Shown here piece by piece: positions 34,703 through 42,855 of a stretch of DNA of 64,000 bases. Below the pieces are notes generated by a model. The model did not search any database. It was not told where the DNA came from and worked only from the letters and a program-made list of their open reading frames with translations. Where the stretch lies: positions 1 to 64,000 of the forward strand of contig CAPQCU010000009.1 in the NCBI GenBank assembly GCA_948684385.1, given 5' to 3'. Every line of letters starts with the position of its first letter. Positions within the stretch are counted from its first letter, which is position 1. The translations under genes were made by a program, and so were the position numbers. This stretch comes from an uncultured bacterium. GTDB taxonomy: Bacteria > Cyanobacteriota > Vampirovibrionia > Gastranaerophilales > Gastranaerophilaceae.

Positions 34703-34731
34703 AAAAGAGCCGGCATAAGCCAGCTCTTTCA
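34703..34731. terminator. Terminator between converging tlyA and rpmB
   Basis: AAGAGC-CGGC and GCC-AGCTCTT form a stem with one mismatch, A-rich on one side and T-rich on the other, so it can serve both strands. Confidence 0.7.
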
Positions 34732-34752
34732 GTAATCCTTGTTGTAGAAAAA

Positions 34753-34944
34753 CTATACAGCTTTTTGAACTTTGCCTGCTCTTAAGCAAGAAGTGCAAAC
34801 TGTCATTTTCTTTGTTTGACCATTTACATTAACTCTGATTTCTTGTAAATTTGGTGATTGTCTTTTTACAATTTGTTTATGAGAGAATGTTAATTTAGCT
34901 GCTTTAATAGGAGTTTTTCCGCATACTTCACATTTTTTTGACAT
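34753..34944 (-). CDS. rpmB: 50S ribosomal protein L28
   Basis: 63 residues, typical of the short L28 form. MSKKCEVCGKTPIKA and VCTSCLRAGKVQK supply two CxxC pairs, as in zinc-binding (C+) L28 versions. SHKQIVKRQSPNLQEIRV is the conserved core. AAGGAA precedes the ATG. Confidence 0.95.
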   Translation of the reverse strand: MSKKCEVCGKTPIKAAKLTFSHKQIVKRQSPNLQEIRVNVNGQTKKMTVCTSCLRAGKVQKAV

Positions 34945-35064
34945 TGTTATATTTCCTTCTTTCTACCAGTGTAATATAAGTGTACCCTAAACGATTTTAT
35001 TTGACAAGGGTTATTGTAAAATTTTATTAAGGGGGGGAAATAAAAAGTAAATTCATTTCTTTTA

Positions 35065-35078
35065 CATGGTTTATATCT
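35065..35078 (+). promoter_or_regulatory. CATGGTTTATATCT promoter-like word
   Basis: Preceded by TTCTTTTA exactly as at 8322-8329. It ends five bases before the ATG at 35083, so the transcript would be leaderless or nearly so. Confidence 0.4.
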
Positions 35079-35082
35079 GCGT

Positions 35083-35724
35083 ATGCAAATCTCAAATTCA
35101 AACAACTTAAATTTTCAAGCAAGAAAAATTGCGTTAACACGAAATGTGTTTAACGGAGTCAAAACGCATATTGATTTGTATGAACTTTCTTCTAAAGATA
35201 CAAAATTTTTAGAAAAATTGAGAGATAAAATAAATATTCCTGAACTCATGCCGGATTTGGCAAAGCCTGATGCTAAAAGCTGGCAGGATGTATTAAATTT
35301 TACAATTAATGCAGCTCTTGATAAATCTATCAAAAAATACTTAGCTGTTAGCAATCAAAAACCATGCGGAATTATGGCTCTTCAAAAAGAAGGAAGAACG
35401 ATGAATCTTTTAGGAATTTCTTCTATTCCAATTGGGGTTAATCAAAAAGCTAATTATGCTGCAACTACTTTATTCTGTCAGTTATTTCAAAATGCAAAAA
35501 ATTCAAAACCTAACAGAATAGTTCTGGAAGCTGTACGCAATAGCGGCTTTGACCTCGTTTCAAGATACAAAGAAAAAGGTTTTTTCCCTGGAGAAACCGG
35601 TGAAAGATATATTTCTATGAAATGTCCGAAAAGGCAAATCATTCCGCAGTTTAAAAAGTTACAAGCTGCAACAAACTACACACCTGTAAAAACTAAAGAA
35701 GTTGAGATTGATTCTTTTATCTAA
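35083..35724 (+). CDS. Hypothetical GNAT-like protein with N-terminal LNFQARK motif
   Basis: 213 residues, starting MQISNSNNLNFQARKIAL, the Phe-motif N-terminus. The middle (KYLAVSNQKPCGIMAL, then LLGISSIPIGV and KANYAATTLFCQLF) resembles GNAT acetyltransferase strands and the CoA-binding helix, and IVLEAVRNSGFDLVSRYKEK resembles the last GNAT elements. The pyrophosphate-loop motif is weak, so activity is uncertain. No SD. Its stop overlaps the converging pentapeptide gene by four bases. Confidence 0.7.
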   Translation: MQISNSNNLNFQARKIALTRNVFNGVKTHIDLYELSSKDTKFLEKLRDKINIPELMPDLAKPDAKSWQDVLNFTINAALDKSIKKYLAVSNQKPCGIMALQKEGRTMNLLGISSIPIGVNQKANYAATTLFCQLFQNAKNSKPNRIVLEAVRNSGFDLVSRYKEKGFFPGETGERYISMKCPKRQIIPQFKKLQAATNYTPVKTKEVEIDSFI

Positions 35725-36242
35725 TAATCAGACTGCTGAAAATCGTCTTCATCTTGAAGTGAAGACAAATCAGAAGAACAGCTTGAGTCAAATTCTTCCG
35801 GCAAATATTCGTTATCCGGCCAAACAGTGTCCTCGTCAAATCTGCAGGCACTTAAGTTTTCTGACATTGAAAAATCTGTGTTTGTAAGTTCTGCACCCTG
35901 AAAAATTGAGCCTGCCATATCTGCGTCAGAAAAATTGCTGTAATCAACTTTAGAATAACTAAAATCAGTTCCGTTTAGAACAGCTTCATTAAAAGTACAT
36001 TCAACAATATTTGCTCTTGTAAAATCAACAGAAGTTAAATCACTGCAATCAAACTTTACTTCGGTAAGGTGCGCATCTGCAAAAGATGAAGATGTTAAAT
36101 CAACATTTACAAATTCTGCTCCTTCAATATTTGCACCGCTAAAATCTGTTTCGCTTAAATCTACGCTTCCGCTTTTTACTTCCTGATTGAACGCTTCTAC
36201 ATCAGTTAATACAAGGTTTACTAATTCTTCTTTTGATAACAT
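35721..36242 (-). CDS. Pentapeptide-repeat protein
   Basis: 173 residues. Tandem A(D/N)LxF-like repeats span about residues 25-135 (for example TDFSGANIEGAEFVNVDLTS and GTDFSYSKVDYSNFSDADMA), predicting a right-handed quadrilateral beta helix. The C-terminal 40 residues are very acidic and Ser-rich. Such proteins can mimic DNA or act as scaffolds; no specific role is evident. Last gene of the HD-GYP operon, 13 bases after the second regulator. Confidence 0.88.
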   Translation of the reverse strand: MLSKEELVNLVLTDVEAFNQEVKSGSVDLSETDFSGANIEGAEFVNVDLTSSSFADAHLTEVKFDCSDLTSVDFTRANIVECTFNEAVLNGTDFSYSKVDYSNFSDADMAGSIFQGAELTNTDFSMSENLSACRFDEDTVWPDNEYLPEEFDSSCSSDLSSLQDEDDFQQSDY

Positions 36243-36254
36243 TGATTTTTCCTT

Positions 36255-36875
36255 TTAATTAATTAAATTTATCTGCATTGCAAGCAAAACAGCCTGCGTT
36301 CTGTTTGAAACTTTAAGCTTCTTAAAAATACTGTTTAAATGCGTTTTTACTGTTACATCTCTTACACATAACTTGTCTGCAATTTCCTGATTGCTTGCTC
36401 CTTTTGCAACAAGCGCAAGAACTTCTTTTTCTTTAGGCGTAAGAGCATCAATATTTACATTTTTGTTGATTTCCTGTTTTGGCGCTGATTCTTTTTGCCA
36501 TTCACATCTTCTTAATACCGCTTCGATTCTTGCGAGAAGATTAGGAAGAATAAACGGCTTCACAACATAATCATCAGCACCTATTCTTAAGCCTGAAACA
36601 ATTTTCTGGTCTTCGCTTACAGCCGTAATCATAATAACCGGAATATATTTAATCTTCTTATTGCTTCGAATGGCTTTAAGTGTATCCCAGCCGTCCATAT
36701 TTGGCATCATAACGTCAAGAAGGATTAAGTCAAAAGCACCTTCTTTTTGCTCAAGAATTTTTAAAGCTTCAAGCCCGTCTTCTGCTACAGTTATATCGTA
36801 TCCGTACATCGGAAGCGCATCTGCTAAGTATTTCGGGTTATCATCAACCACCAGTATTGAAGCAATTCCATTCAT
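36255..36875 (-). CDS. Response regulator with LuxR-type DNA-binding domain (second)
   Basis: 206 residues. Receiver domain: VVDDNPKYLADA, phosphorylation Asp in LILLDVMMPNMDG, Thr in MITAVSE, and Lys in DDYVVKPF. The HTH domain reads LTPKEKEVLALVAKGASNQE and VTVKTHLNSIFKKLKVSNR. It controls transcription when phosphorylated. No histidine kinase is in the operon, so its kinase is elsewhere. It follows the first regulator by three bases. Confidence 0.92.
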   Translation of the reverse strand: MNGIASILVVDDNPKYLADALPMYGYDITVAEDGLEALKILEQKEGAFDLILLDVMMPNMDGWDTLKAIRSNKKIKYIPVIMITAVSEDQKIVSGLRIGADDYVVKPFILPNLLARIEAVLRRCEWQKESAPKQEINKNVNIDALTPKEKEVLALVAKGASNQEIADKLCVRDVTVKTHLNSIFKKLKVSNRTQAVLLAMQINLIN

Positions 36876-36878
36876 TTA

Positions 36879-37526
36879 TTAAACCAGTCTTTCTTTCAAA
36901 GCCTTAAGTGCTGCTTGTAGTCTATCATCTACTTCAAGTTTTTGCAATATGCTTGCTACATGAGCTTTTGTTGTATTAATACTAACAAAAAGTTCTTTTG
37001 CAATTTCAATGTTACTGTATCCTTCTGTAATAAGTTTTAAAATCTGGGTCTCACGTGAAGTTAAGCCGTAATTTTTTTCAGGTTTTGAAGAGCCTGAGCT
37101 CTGTGATTTTGTAGCAGCTTCAAGTACAATATGTGAAATTGAAGGATCAAACCATGCCGCTCCGTCAAGAACAGACTGCACTACCTGAATAAGTCTCTTA
37201 GGATTGATTTCTTTTGAGCAATAAGCATTTGCACCTGCTTTTAAACTGTTTAAAACTTCCTGCTCATCGTTGTGAGATGTCAGAACTACAATTTTTATAT
37301 CTTTGTTTAAATCTTTAATTTCTTTAGTTGCCTGAATTCCGTTCATGCCGGGAAGCCCTAAGTCCATTATTATCAGATTGATTTCATTTGAAGAAGCGAT
37401 ATCAATACCTTTTTCAGCAGACTCGGCTTCATAAATTTTTTCAATAAAATCACACGCTTCAAAAGCTGTCTTAAGCCCAAATCTTGTTAACTCATGGTCT
37501 TCTACAATTAAAATGTTACTCTTCAT
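36879..37526 (-). CDS. Response regulator with LuxR-type DNA-binding domain (first)
   Basis: 215 residues from ATG 37526, inside the end of the TPR gene (11-base overlap). NarL/FixJ type: ILIVEDHELTRFGL, acceptor Asp in LIIMDLGLPGMNG, Thr/Ser in VVLTSHND, and Lys in AYCSKEINP. The HTH reads LTSRETQILKLITEGYSNIE and INTTKAHVASILQKLEV. It is paired with a second, different regulator directly downstream, suggesting two branches of one signal. Confidence 0.92.
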   Translation of the reverse strand: MKSNILIVEDHELTRFGLKTAFEACDFIEKIYEAESAEKGIDIASSNEINLIIMDLGLPGMNGIQATKEIKDLNKDIKIVVLTSHNDEQEVLNSLKAGANAYCSKEINPKRLIQVVQSVLDGAAWFDPSISHIVLEAATKSQSSGSSKPEKNYGLTSRETQILKLITEGYSNIEIAKELFVSINTTKAHVASILQKLEVDDRLQAALKALKERLV

Positions 37527-39033
37527 ACACACTATGCCCCGGATTTACATCTGCTGCATAATCAGAATTTAGGGCAGAGCACCTGATTAAAGACTGATTT
37601 GCAAGTTCTATATCTCCCTTTGCCCTGAGTACAAGGCTAAGATAATAATAATATTTGAAATTATTTGAGTCAATATAATATGAATTGTTAAGATATGCAG
37701 CTGCCTGAGTAAAATTTTTGTCGCGTATTGCAAGATTAGCTAATCCGAGCCAGATTTCATTATTTGAAATATCTATAGCAGCTACTTTTGGAAGGTAATA
37801 ATCAGCTTTATGAGGAAAAACTTGAAGTGATTCTACAAGCAAATCTTCATTTCCTTCATTTTTCTTTAAGAGTTTTTCATAAAGTTTTTTTGATTTTTTG
37901 TCTTTCTCCAGAGCAAGATATGTTTTTGCAAGACCTACTGAAGGTTCAATGTCTTTAGTTAATTTTCTTGCTTTTTGATAATATTTTAAAGCATATTCAT
38001 ATTTTCTGTTGTCATAACTCAAATCCGCAAGAGTAATTGCTGCCAGATAATTGTTTTTGTCCTCTCTGTAAGCACGTGATGCGAATTCTTCTCCTTTTTG
38101 GATATCATCATTATCATAATAAATCTTACCAAGAAGAGAAAATATCAACGGGCTGTATTGTTTTGCCTGTAAAATAGAAGATTGAAGTACTTTTGTTGCA
38201 AGAAGACTTTTTTCCTGCAAATGGTAATAATAAGCAAGATGATAATCTTTTAGAGGGTCATCTTTTGATGTTTTGTAAAGAACATACTCTTCTACAGCCT
38301 GAATTTTTTTCTGAAAATCAAGAGTTAAGAACTCGGTCTTTTTGATTTTTTCAAGCAGCTTAAGTGCTTGCTTAGGTTTATTGGAATCAGCAAGAATTTT
38401 TGCTTTTAATGATAAATAATTTACATTGGTATCATTTTCTACAATAGCATTGTTAATGTATTTCAATGCCTGAGCAAGGTTATTTGATTTATAATACCCG
38501 AGTGCAATCAAATAATTTTTATAATCGCTTTCACTTGCCTGAGCACTGTTTAAAAGCTCAGAAGTAGTTTCTATTGCCATATTGTTGTATACAATATTTG
38601 AATAAGCATCTGCAAGATATATGATATCGCGCTGGCTTACCATTGAGGACGGATAGTAAAATCTTTTGATATCTTTAATATAAGATTCTGTAAACCCGTT
38701 TTTATCAAGCTTTGTGAGTAAATCATTTGTAAGGTCAAAAAAACCGTACTCAGCCATTTTGATGCCATAAACAAGAAAAACATAATCGTCATGTGAAGCT
38801 CTTTGAATAAGGTCATTGAAATCATCATAAGACGCTTTAACATTACTCTGGGCAAACCTGTTTTCGGCAGAAGCGTATTTTGATTTGACAAAATTATCTT
38901 TTACTACCATTTCCATATTTGCCACATTTGTTTCAGCTTTAACTTTTAAAGGCTTCGCTTCATCTGCGTATACAGATGAAACTCCTGTCATAATTAATGC
39001 CGTTATTAGTAGTTTTTGTAATGTTTTATTCAT
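37516..39033 (-). CDS. Exported TPR protein
   Basis: 505 residues. The N-terminal signal sequence KTLQKLLITALIMTGVSSVYA ends in a signal-peptidase I-like Ala-x-Ala context (VYADEA). At least eight TPR-like helix pairs follow (for example LGYYKSNNLAQALKYINNAI, LLGKIYYDNDDIQKGEEFAS and YALKYYQKARKLTKD). A periplasmic scaffold or sensor is likely. It overlaps the HD-GYP gene by eight bases upstream and the first regulator downstream, so all are co-translated. Confidence 0.85.
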   Translation of the reverse strand: MNKTLQKLLITALIMTGVSSVYADEAKPLKVKAETNVANMEMVVKDNFVKSKYASAENRFAQSNVKASYDDFNDLIQRASHDDYVFLVYGIKMAEYGFFDLTNDLLTKLDKNGFTESYIKDIKRFYYPSSMVSQRDIIYLADAYSNIVYNNMAIETTSELLNSAQASESDYKNYLIALGYYKSNNLAQALKYINNAIVENDTNVNYLSLKAKILADSNKPKQALKLLEKIKKTEFLTLDFQKKIQAVEEYVLYKTSKDDPLKDYHLAYYYHLQEKSLLATKVLQSSILQAKQYSPLIFSLLGKIYYDNDDIQKGEEFASRAYREDKNNYLAAITLADLSYDNRKYEYALKYYQKARKLTKDIEPSVGLAKTYLALEKDKKSKKLYEKLLKKNEGNEDLLVESLQVFPHKADYYLPKVAAIDISNNEIWLGLANLAIRDKNFTQAAAYLNNSYYIDSNNFKYYYYLSLVLRAKGDIELANQSLIRCSALNSDYAADVNPGHSVYEE

Positions 39034-40693
39034 GCTCTAAATCAATACCCACGTAGTAAGTGTTAAAAACTTGTAGTAATTTGTTACTACAATTATTTAC
39101 TATTGAGTAATATAAATCAAGTAGATTATATTTCTCTAAAGTTTTTAAATCTTCTTTTGCAATAGTCATGTGATTTTCAGTTGTAAACACATCAACTATT
39201 TTGTTAAGTTTTATATCAAGAAACTTTTCTACAACAAGCGGGTCAAAATGACTTCCTGCACCGTTTTTGATAATATCAATAACTTTTTCAATCGGCATTT
39301 TATCACGATAATGCCTTTTGGAAGTAATTGCATCAAATACGTCAGAAACTGCCAGTATTCTGCCTCCAAACGGAATCTCTTCACCTTTAAGATGTCTGTA
39401 ATATCCGCTTCCGTCAAATTTTTCATGGTGAGAGCAGGCAATCTCTGTAATCTCCTGGAAATCCTTGGACATGTGAATTTTTTCTAAGATATGATGCGTT
39501 ATTTCTACGTGCTGCTGAATATGCTTGTACTCTTCAGGTGTTAGCTTTCCTTCTTTTTGAAGTACAGAATCTCTAATCCCGATTTTACCTATATCATGGA
39601 GTGCAGCAGCTTTTTCTAAGATATACAAATCATTCTTTTCCATTCCGAATTCCTGCGCAATTAAAGAAGCATACATTTTTACTCTGGAAGAATGACCTGA
39701 TGTTATTTTGTCACGTGCATCTATAGATGTTGCAAGAGTTTCAATAAAGCTGTCCAACACAACTTTTTGTTCTTCCAAAAGTTTTCTCTGTCTTTCGAAA
39801 AGCTGCGCGTTTTCTAATGAAATACCGGCGCTGGATGCAATCGCAATAAGTAAATCTTCGTCATCAGGAGTGAAATATTCATCAAACTTATTGAGCACCT
39901 GAAATACACCGATGATTTCCTGATTAAAGTTTTTAATCGGCATGCAGAGAATTGTTTTTGTTCTATAACCTGTTTTCTTGTCTACATCAGAATTAAAGCG
40001 CTTATCGCTATAAGCGTCTTTAATATTTATAGTTTCACCGGTCTGCATAACATGACCTGCAAGTCCTTTATCAGCTGGTATTCTAAGTTCTTTTATATCT
40101 AATCCTGTTGCAACTTTTGAATAAAGCTCGTTTTTATCTTTGTCAAAAAGATAAACAGTGCACCTGTCAGCATTTAAAGCTGTTTTTGTTTCTTCTGCAA
40201 TAGTTTTAATTAATAAGTCAATGTTTTTTTCTGCAGCAACCGCCTGACCTATATTAACCAGCGCAATAAGCGGGTCTTTTGTCTGGTTATGGTTGTTGTA
40301 ATGGCTGATAGGAGGGCATTTTAATAACTTATTCATTTTTTCAAAGAAATCGGTTCTTTGATTTTTAATAGAAAGTTTGCGCGCTTTATTGTAATTGATT
40401 GCGTATAAAGCCGTATTTTTTTCTGAAAAGTTAACAAATCCCAAAATCATTTCATGCAAAATTTTGGTGATAGCATCTTCCGCCTGATCAACCAGAAAAT
40501 CCGCATCATTCATAAACTGGTAAAAACTGTTATAATCTTTTTTTAGAAAAGCGCCTAATGCAAGCAAGCTAAAGCATATAGCTGTATCGTCTTTATAAAT
40601 ATCTTTGTGCTTTTCAATTACTTCTTTTACTTCTTCATACCCGCCGTCGAGTATTTCTGAAACTGACTCATAAATAAAATTTTCTAAAGTCAT
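39026..40693 (-). CDS. GAF-HD-GYP protein (probable cyclic-di-GMP phosphodiesterase)
   Basis: 555 residues. Helical N-terminus (1-140), GAF domain (about 145-295, with NADRCTVYLFDKDKNELYS and KTILCMPIKNFNQEIIGVFQ) and HD-GYP domain (about 315-500). Metal and catalytic residues are in ALHDIGKIGI, HHILEKI, and SCSHHEKFDGSGYYRHLKG-like sequence followed by GGRILAVSDVFDAITSKRHY. The usual GYP tripeptide reads GYY here, a variant. The family hydrolyses c-di-GMP; flagellar motility would be a natural output. First gene of a five-gene operon; GAGAGGGTG precedes the ATG. Confidence 0.9.
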   Translation of the reverse strand: MTLENFIYESVSEILDGGYEEVKEVIEKHKDIYKDDTAICFSLLALGAFLKKDYNSFYQFMNDADFLVDQAEDAITKILHEMILGFVNFSEKNTALYAINYNKARKLSIKNQRTDFFEKMNKLLKCPPISHYNNHNQTKDPLIALVNIGQAVAAEKNIDLLIKTIAEETKTALNADRCTVYLFDKDKNELYSKVATGLDIKELRIPADKGLAGHVMQTGETINIKDAYSDKRFNSDVDKKTGYRTKTILCMPIKNFNQEIIGVFQVLNKFDEYFTPDDEDLLIAIASSAGISLENAQLFERQRKLLEEQKVVLDSFIETLATSIDARDKITSGHSSRVKMYASLIAQEFGMEKNDLYILEKAAALHDIGKIGIRDSVLQKEGKLTPEEYKHIQQHVEITHHILEKIHMSKDFQEITEIACSHHEKFDGSGYYRHLKGEEIPFGGRILAVSDVFDAITSKRHYRDKMPIEKVIDIIKNGAGSHFDPLVVEKFLDIKLNKIVDVFTTENHMTIAKEDLKTLEKYNLLDLYYSIVNNCSNKLLQVFNTYYVGIDLEHE

Positions 40694-40768
40694 TTCACCC
40701 TCTCTTGTTTATTTTATAATATAATAAAATTTGTTTGCAGACAACAATTAATTATTTGGGAAACTTAC

Positions 40769-41446
40769 ATGAATAAGATTTCAATACTTGTACCGGTATA
40801 TAACGAGAAAAATTCACTGTTAGAAATTTTAAAACAGATTGAAAATGTTGATTTCGGTTTAGAAAAAGAAATTATCTTGATTGATGATTTTTCAACAGAC
40901 GGAACACGCGAACTTTATTCAGAGCTTCCTTATAAAATTCTTTATCACGATAAAAATATGGGAAAAGGAGCTGCTTTAAGAACCGGATTAAGTGCTGCAA
41001 CCGGTGATGTAATTATTATTCAGGATGCAGATTTAGAATATAATCCAATAGATTACCTGCCTCTGGTTAAACTAATTGTTAACGGAAGTGCAGATGTTGT
41101 GTACGGCTCAAGACTCGCGGATAAAAGAAATAGCGGTAAATTTTTATTTTTGAGCTATCTTGCTAATATCACACTTTCTCTTATTACAAGAATTTTGTAT
41201 GGCACATATCTTACTGATATGGAAACTTGTTATAAAGCTTTTAGAGCAGATATAATCAAAGACATTACAATTGAGTCTAACAGATTTGATTTTGAACCGG
41301 AAATCACTGCAAAAGTTTTAAAACGCGGTGTCCGTTTTATGGAAGCTCCTATTTCATATAATGCAAGAACAAATGAGGAAGGCAAAAAAATTGGCTGGAG
41401 AGATGGTGTTCAGGCAATAAGGGCTTTGATAAAATACAGGTTTTAA
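40769..41446 (+). CDS. Family 2 glycosyltransferase (dolichol-phosphate mannosyltransferase-like)
   Basis: 225 residues. ISILVPVYNEKNSLLEIL, IILIDDFSTDGTRELY and the DxD-type VIIIQDADLEYNPIDY are classic GT2/DPM1 motifs; GSRLADKRNSGKF and TDMETCYKAFR follow. No C-terminal membrane anchors. It probably transfers a sugar from a nucleotide to a polyprenyl phosphate. It is divergent from the HD-GYP operon and converges on glmU through a shared terminator. Confidence 0.9.
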   Translation: MNKISILVPVYNEKNSLLEILKQIENVDFGLEKEIILIDDFSTDGTRELYSELPYKILYHDKNMGKGAALRTGLSAATGDVIIIQDADLEYNPIDYLPLVKLIVNGSADVVYGSRLADKRNSGKFLFLSYLANITLSLITRILYGTYLTDMETCYKAFRADIIKDITIESNRFDFEPEITAKVLKRGVRFMEAPISYNARTNEEGKKIGWRDGVQAIRALIKYRF

Positions 41447-41477
41447 AAAAAAGCGGCTTTTAAAGCCGCTTTTTTAT
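41445..41477. terminator. Bidirectional terminator between the glycosyltransferase and glmU
   Basis: AAAAGCGGCTTT and AAAGCCGCTTTT form a symmetric stem with A and T runs on either side. Confidence 0.9.
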
Positions 41478-42739
41478 TTCTTAACCCAATTCTCTAAAAT
41501 TCTAAGTGGAGCCCTTGTAAGTGCCAGAGCCCATGCCGGAAGATTTTTTGTAATTACACTTAAAGCCCCTACATTTGCCCCTTCTTCTATTGTAACAGGT
41601 GCTACAAGAACAGAGTTGGAGCCGATTTTTACATTATCTTTAATAACAGTTTTGCTTTTGACTTTTGTTAAAGGATTGTAATTTGCTGTAATTGTTCCTG
41701 CTCCAATGTTTACACCTGAGCCGATTTCAGAATCTCCAATATAAGAAAGGTGACAAGCGTTTGTATGAGATTTGATTGTAGCCTTTTTGACTTCAACAAA
41801 GTTGCCGATTTTTACGTTATCCTCTAAAATAACATCCCCTCTTAAATGAGCAAAAGGTCCGATTTTACAGTTTTTACCGATTTTGTTTTTGCCGTTTATG
41901 TAACAAGATGGGTAAATAATTGTATCAGAACCGATTTCAGTTTCAGGACTTATCCAGGTTGTCAGAGGATCAATGATTTGTACTCCGTTTTCAAGATGCT
42001 TGTTGATTACTCTTTGATTTAGCAGCCTTGACGCTTCAGCAAGATGAGTTTTTGAGTTAATACCAAATGTCTCATCATTATCTTTTATAATGTATGCGTT
42101 TACTGACATTTGCTTGTCGTTAGCCCATTTAACAATATCTGTTAAATAGTATTCTCCCTGAGCATTATTTGTTTTCAGCTCTCCAAATACGGATTTGATT
42201 TTTGCCCAATTCAAACAATAACAGCCTACGTTAATCTCTTTTACTTCTTTTTGCTCCGGAGTTGTATCTTTTTCTTCTACAATGCTGTTTAAGGTATTGT
42301 CTGCATTTCTGATTATACGTCCGTAATTAGTCGGATTGTCAAAAATGGCACTCATAACGGTTACATCAGAGTTTTGATTTTTATGAAACTCAATAAACTC
42401 TTTGATTGTATTAGCTGTTATTAAAGGTAAATCTCCGTTTAAAATAACAACTTCACCATCAAAGTCTTTAAGAAAAGGAACAGCCATGCTTGCTGCGTGT
42501 CCGGTACCCAGCTGCGGTGATTGCAAGATACATTTTGAATTGCTGTAATTTTCCTGGATATGTTTTTCCACAAGTTCTGCCTTGTGTCCGACTATTACAA
42601 AGTTTTCATCAGTAATACCCGTAACGGCATCAAGGACATACCCGACAAGAGTTTTGTCAAAAATTGTATGTAAAACTTTTGGCATATCAGATTTCATTCG
42701 CGTGCCTTTACCGGCTGCTAAAATTATCGATTTAATCAT
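41474..42739 (-). CDS. glmU: Bifunctional GlmU (UDP-GlcNAc pyrophosphorylase / GlcN-1-P acetyltransferase)
   Basis: Makes UDP-GlcNAc for cell wall and glycans. 421 residues, a little short of the usual 450. The N-terminal nucleotidyltransferase has LAAGKGTRMKSDMPKVLH and LNGDLPLI. The C-terminal left-handed beta helix has IGPFAHLRGD, NACHLSYIGDSEIG and GAGTITANYN, with the acetyl-CoA region near the end. I start at ATG 42739, nine bases after AGGAGG; an in-frame TTG at 42748 directly abuts that SD. Confidence 0.93.
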   Translation of the reverse strand: MIKSIILAAGKGTRMKSDMPKVLHTIFDKTLVGYVLDAVTGITDENFVIVGHKAELVEKHIQENYSNSKCILQSPQLGTGHAASMAVPFLKDFDGEVVILNGDLPLITANTIKEFIEFHKNQNSDVTVMSAIFDNPTNYGRIIRNADNTLNSIVEEKDTTPEQKEVKEINVGCYCLNWAKIKSVFGELKTNNAQGEYYLTDIVKWANDKQMSVNAYIIKDNDETFGINSKTHLAEASRLLNQRVINKHLENGVQIIDPLTTWISPETEIGSDTIIYPSCYINGKNKIGKNCKIGPFAHLRGDVILEDNVKIGNFVEVKKATIKSHTNACHLSYIGDSEIGSGVNIGAGTITANYNPLTKVKSKTVIKDNVKIGSNSVLVAPVTIEEGANVGALSVITKNLPAWALALTRAPLRILENWVKK

Positions 42740-42786
42740 ATTTTTCAACCTCCTGTTACAATATTAACACAAATAATACATGCTGA

Positions 42787-42814
42787 TTGACAAAAAAGAT
42801 ATTCAGGATATAAT
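42787..42814 (+). promoter_or_regulatory. Sigma-70-type promoter for the GLUG flagellin
   Basis: TTGACA (42787-42792) and TATAAT (42809-42814), 16-base spacer. Both boxes are perfect, so this flagellin looks to be driven by the main sigma factor. Confidence 0.75.
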
Positions 42815-42855
42815 GTATATATAAGGATATGTCGTTTACATAAGGATGTGACGTA

